From positions 186,001-250,000 of the forward strand of contig JAJFKU010000063.1 in assembly GCA_021773035.1 (NCBI GenBank): a DNA stretch of 64,000 nucleotides. Direction: 5' to 3'. Each line of letters starts with the position of its first letter. Positions within the stretch are counted from its first letter, which is position 1. Source of the DNA: Woeseiaceae bacterium (GTDB taxonomy: Bacteria > Pseudomonadota > Gammaproteobacteria > Steroidobacterales > Woeseiaceae). Both the position numbers and the translations under genes were made by a program. The notes beneath the pieces were generated by a model that had not been told where the DNA came from, searched no databases, and saw only the letters and a program-made list of their open reading frames with translations. This document shows, one piece after another, positions 62,785 to 64,000 of the stretch.

Positions 62785-64000
62785 CTATTGCACGGACGCC
62801 CACTGCTCATCTGTAGCCACCATCGTCAGTACGTCGTACTGCGCGACTACGTCGTCGTCCTGATTCGTGACCTCCGCGTCCCAGCGCACCTCGCCGTAGC
62901 CCGTTCCCGCACGCAGTGTTTTCTGCTTGCAGGCCAGCCGGACGCGCAGGCTATCGCCGTAGTTAACGGGCTGGGCAAAGCGCAGTTCGTCAACGCCGTA
63001 GTTCGCCAGTACCGGTCCGAAGTCCGGATCGACAAACAAGCCGGCGGCGAATGACACGATGAGATAGCCATGTGCAACGCGCCCGTCGAAGAACGGGTTC
63101 TTCGCGGCCGCTTCTTCGTCGGTATGGGCGTAAAACGTGTCCCCGGTAAACTCGGCGAAATGCTGAATGTCCGCCAGCGTAACCTCGCGTGTATCGGTCG
63201 TTAGCGTGTCTCCTATGTTGAGTTGTTCGAAGGTCTTGCGAAACGGATGTACGCCGGGATCGTTTTCGTCAGCACCGCGAATCCATCGATGTCCGATCGC
63301 AGTGAGCGTCTCCGGCGACCCCTGCACGGCCGTGCGCTGCATATAGTGCAATACGCCACGAATCCCGCCCATCTCTTCGCCGCCGCCCGCGCGTCCCGGG
63401 CCGCCGTGGATAAGATGCGGCAGTGGTGATCCATGCCCGGTCGACTCGGCAGCGCAATGGCGATTAATTACGACCATGCGGCCGTGGTAGGCCGCAGTGC
63501 CGAGCACGAGTTCGCGTGCAACGGCGTCGTCGTTGGTAACGATCGAACCGGCCAGGCTACCTTCGCCCAGGCGCGACAGCTCGATCGCCTCATCGATATT
63601 GTCATATGGCAGCACGGTGCTTACCGGCCCGAACGCCTCCACCGAATGTACGGCACTTGAAGTCAGTGGTTTTTCGCAATGCAGCAAGGTCGGCATGAAG
63701 AAGGCGCCCTTGTCGGCATCGGCGTCGACGACATCGAAGCTGTCACTGCCGCCATAAACGACGTCGGCCTGCTGTGAAAGTTCGGCGACACGGTCGCGTA
63801 CTTCGTCGCGCTGTCCCTGGCTGGCAAGTGCGCCCATGTCGACCTCGCGGCTGGCCGGGTTGCCGATTCGAATTTCGCCGAGCGCCGTCGACAAGGCCGC
63901 GACAACATCTGCCGCGATGGCAGATGGCGCGATAACCCGACGGATCGCCGTACATTTCTGTCCGGCCTTGCTGGTCATCTCACGGGTGACTTCCTTGATG
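62785..64000 (-). CDS. paaZ: PaaZ-type bifunctional aldehyde dehydrogenase/enoyl hydratase, 5' end missing
   Basis: The C-terminal 404 codons of a PaaZ-like fusion are present and the frame is open at the right edge. The aldehyde dehydrogenase part shows the nucleophile region TSKAGQKCTAIRR and EAFGPVSTVLPY. The MaoC-like hydratase domain covers the last 150 residues, with FTGDTFYAHTDEEAA (the catalytic Asp-His region) and GRVAHGYLIVSFAAGL. PaaZ opens the oxepin-CoA ring and oxidises the aldehyde in phenylacetate degradation. Its presence near an aryl-pyruvate oxidoreductase suggests a phenylalanine/phenylacetate route continuing to the right. Confidence 0.93.
   Translation of the reverse strand, partial: IKEVTREMTSKAGQKCTAIRRVIAPSAIAADVVAALSTALGEIRIGNPASREVDMGALASQGQRDEVRDRVAELSQQADVVYGGSDSFDVVDADADKGAFFMPTLLHCEKPLTSSAVHSVEAFGPVSTVLPYDNIDEAIELSRLGEGSLAGSIVTNDDAVARELVLGTAAYHGRMVVINRHCAAESTGHGSPLPHLIHGGPGRAGGGEEMGGIRGVLHYMQRTAVQGSPETLTAIGHRWIRGADENDPGVHPFRKTFEQLNIGDTLTTDTREVTLADIQHFAEFTGDTFYAHTDEEAAAKNPFFDGRVAHGYLIVSFAAGLFVDPDFGPVLANYGVDELRFAQPVNYGDSLRVRLACKQKTLRAGTGYGEVRWDAEVTNQDDDVVAQYDVLTMVATDEQWASVQ

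Overview
The window looks like a chromosomal segment of a heterotrophic, probably marine, gammaproteobacterium. The basis is moderately high GC by eye, tightly packed operons with ATGA overlaps, TonB-dependent glycan uptake, HexR-controlled Entner-Doudoroff genes, fused indolepyruvate:ferredoxin oxidoreductase, and dispersed GGGGTCAGAGCCCTT hairpins. A Woeseia-like or related lineage is only a guess. I saw no rRNA, tRNA, CRISPR array, insertion sequence or phage gene. Both edges cut a gene: an amidohydrolase on the left and paaZ on the right.

Region 1 (1-14.4 kb) is amino-acid catabolism. It holds a DapA-family enzyme plus aldehyde dehydrogenase pair that probably runs through alpha-ketoglutarate semialdehyde. 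Next come a LysR regulator and, divergent from it, a tightly coupled kynurenine operon (nbaC-kynU-kmo-kynA-nadX). After a Sel1-repeat protein and maiA follows a tyrosine/homogentisate cluster (hppD-VOC protein-fumarylacetoacetase-maiA), divergent from an Lrp regulator and an aldo/keto reductase.

Region 2 (15.4-44.1 kb) is an alpha-glucan block. A malQ-glgC-glgA-glgB-glgP-glgX operon for glycogen turnover is divergent from a TonB receptor, a tryptophan-halogenase-like flavoprotein and an S41 peptidase. Beyond these lie two exported GH13 amylases, a very large GH31-GH13-esterase fusion, a GPH-type sugar transporter and a LacI regulator. Four copies of one LacI-type palindrome (TGnAnACGTnTnCA), three with an identical 16-base core, lie in three promoter regions of this block and define a local regulon.

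Region 3 (44.1-50.7 kb) is hexR divergent from zwf-pgl-edd-eda-glk, the Entner-Doudoroff route, with a HexR box at each promoter. Together regions 2 and 3 can take external maltodextrin to glucose, glucose 6-phosphate and pyruvate, or into glycogen.

Region 4 (50.6-58.5 kb) carries a DUF2189 membrane protein, a GT4 glycosyltransferase, a three-gene signalling operon (CHASE4 histidine kinase, single receiver protein, REC-GGDEF-EAL protein) and an OmpA-family protein with thrombospondin type 3 repeats.

Region 5 (58.6-64 kb) returns to aromatic amino acids: fused indolepyruvate:ferredoxin oxidoreductase divergent from a second Lrp regulator, then the 3' part of paaZ.
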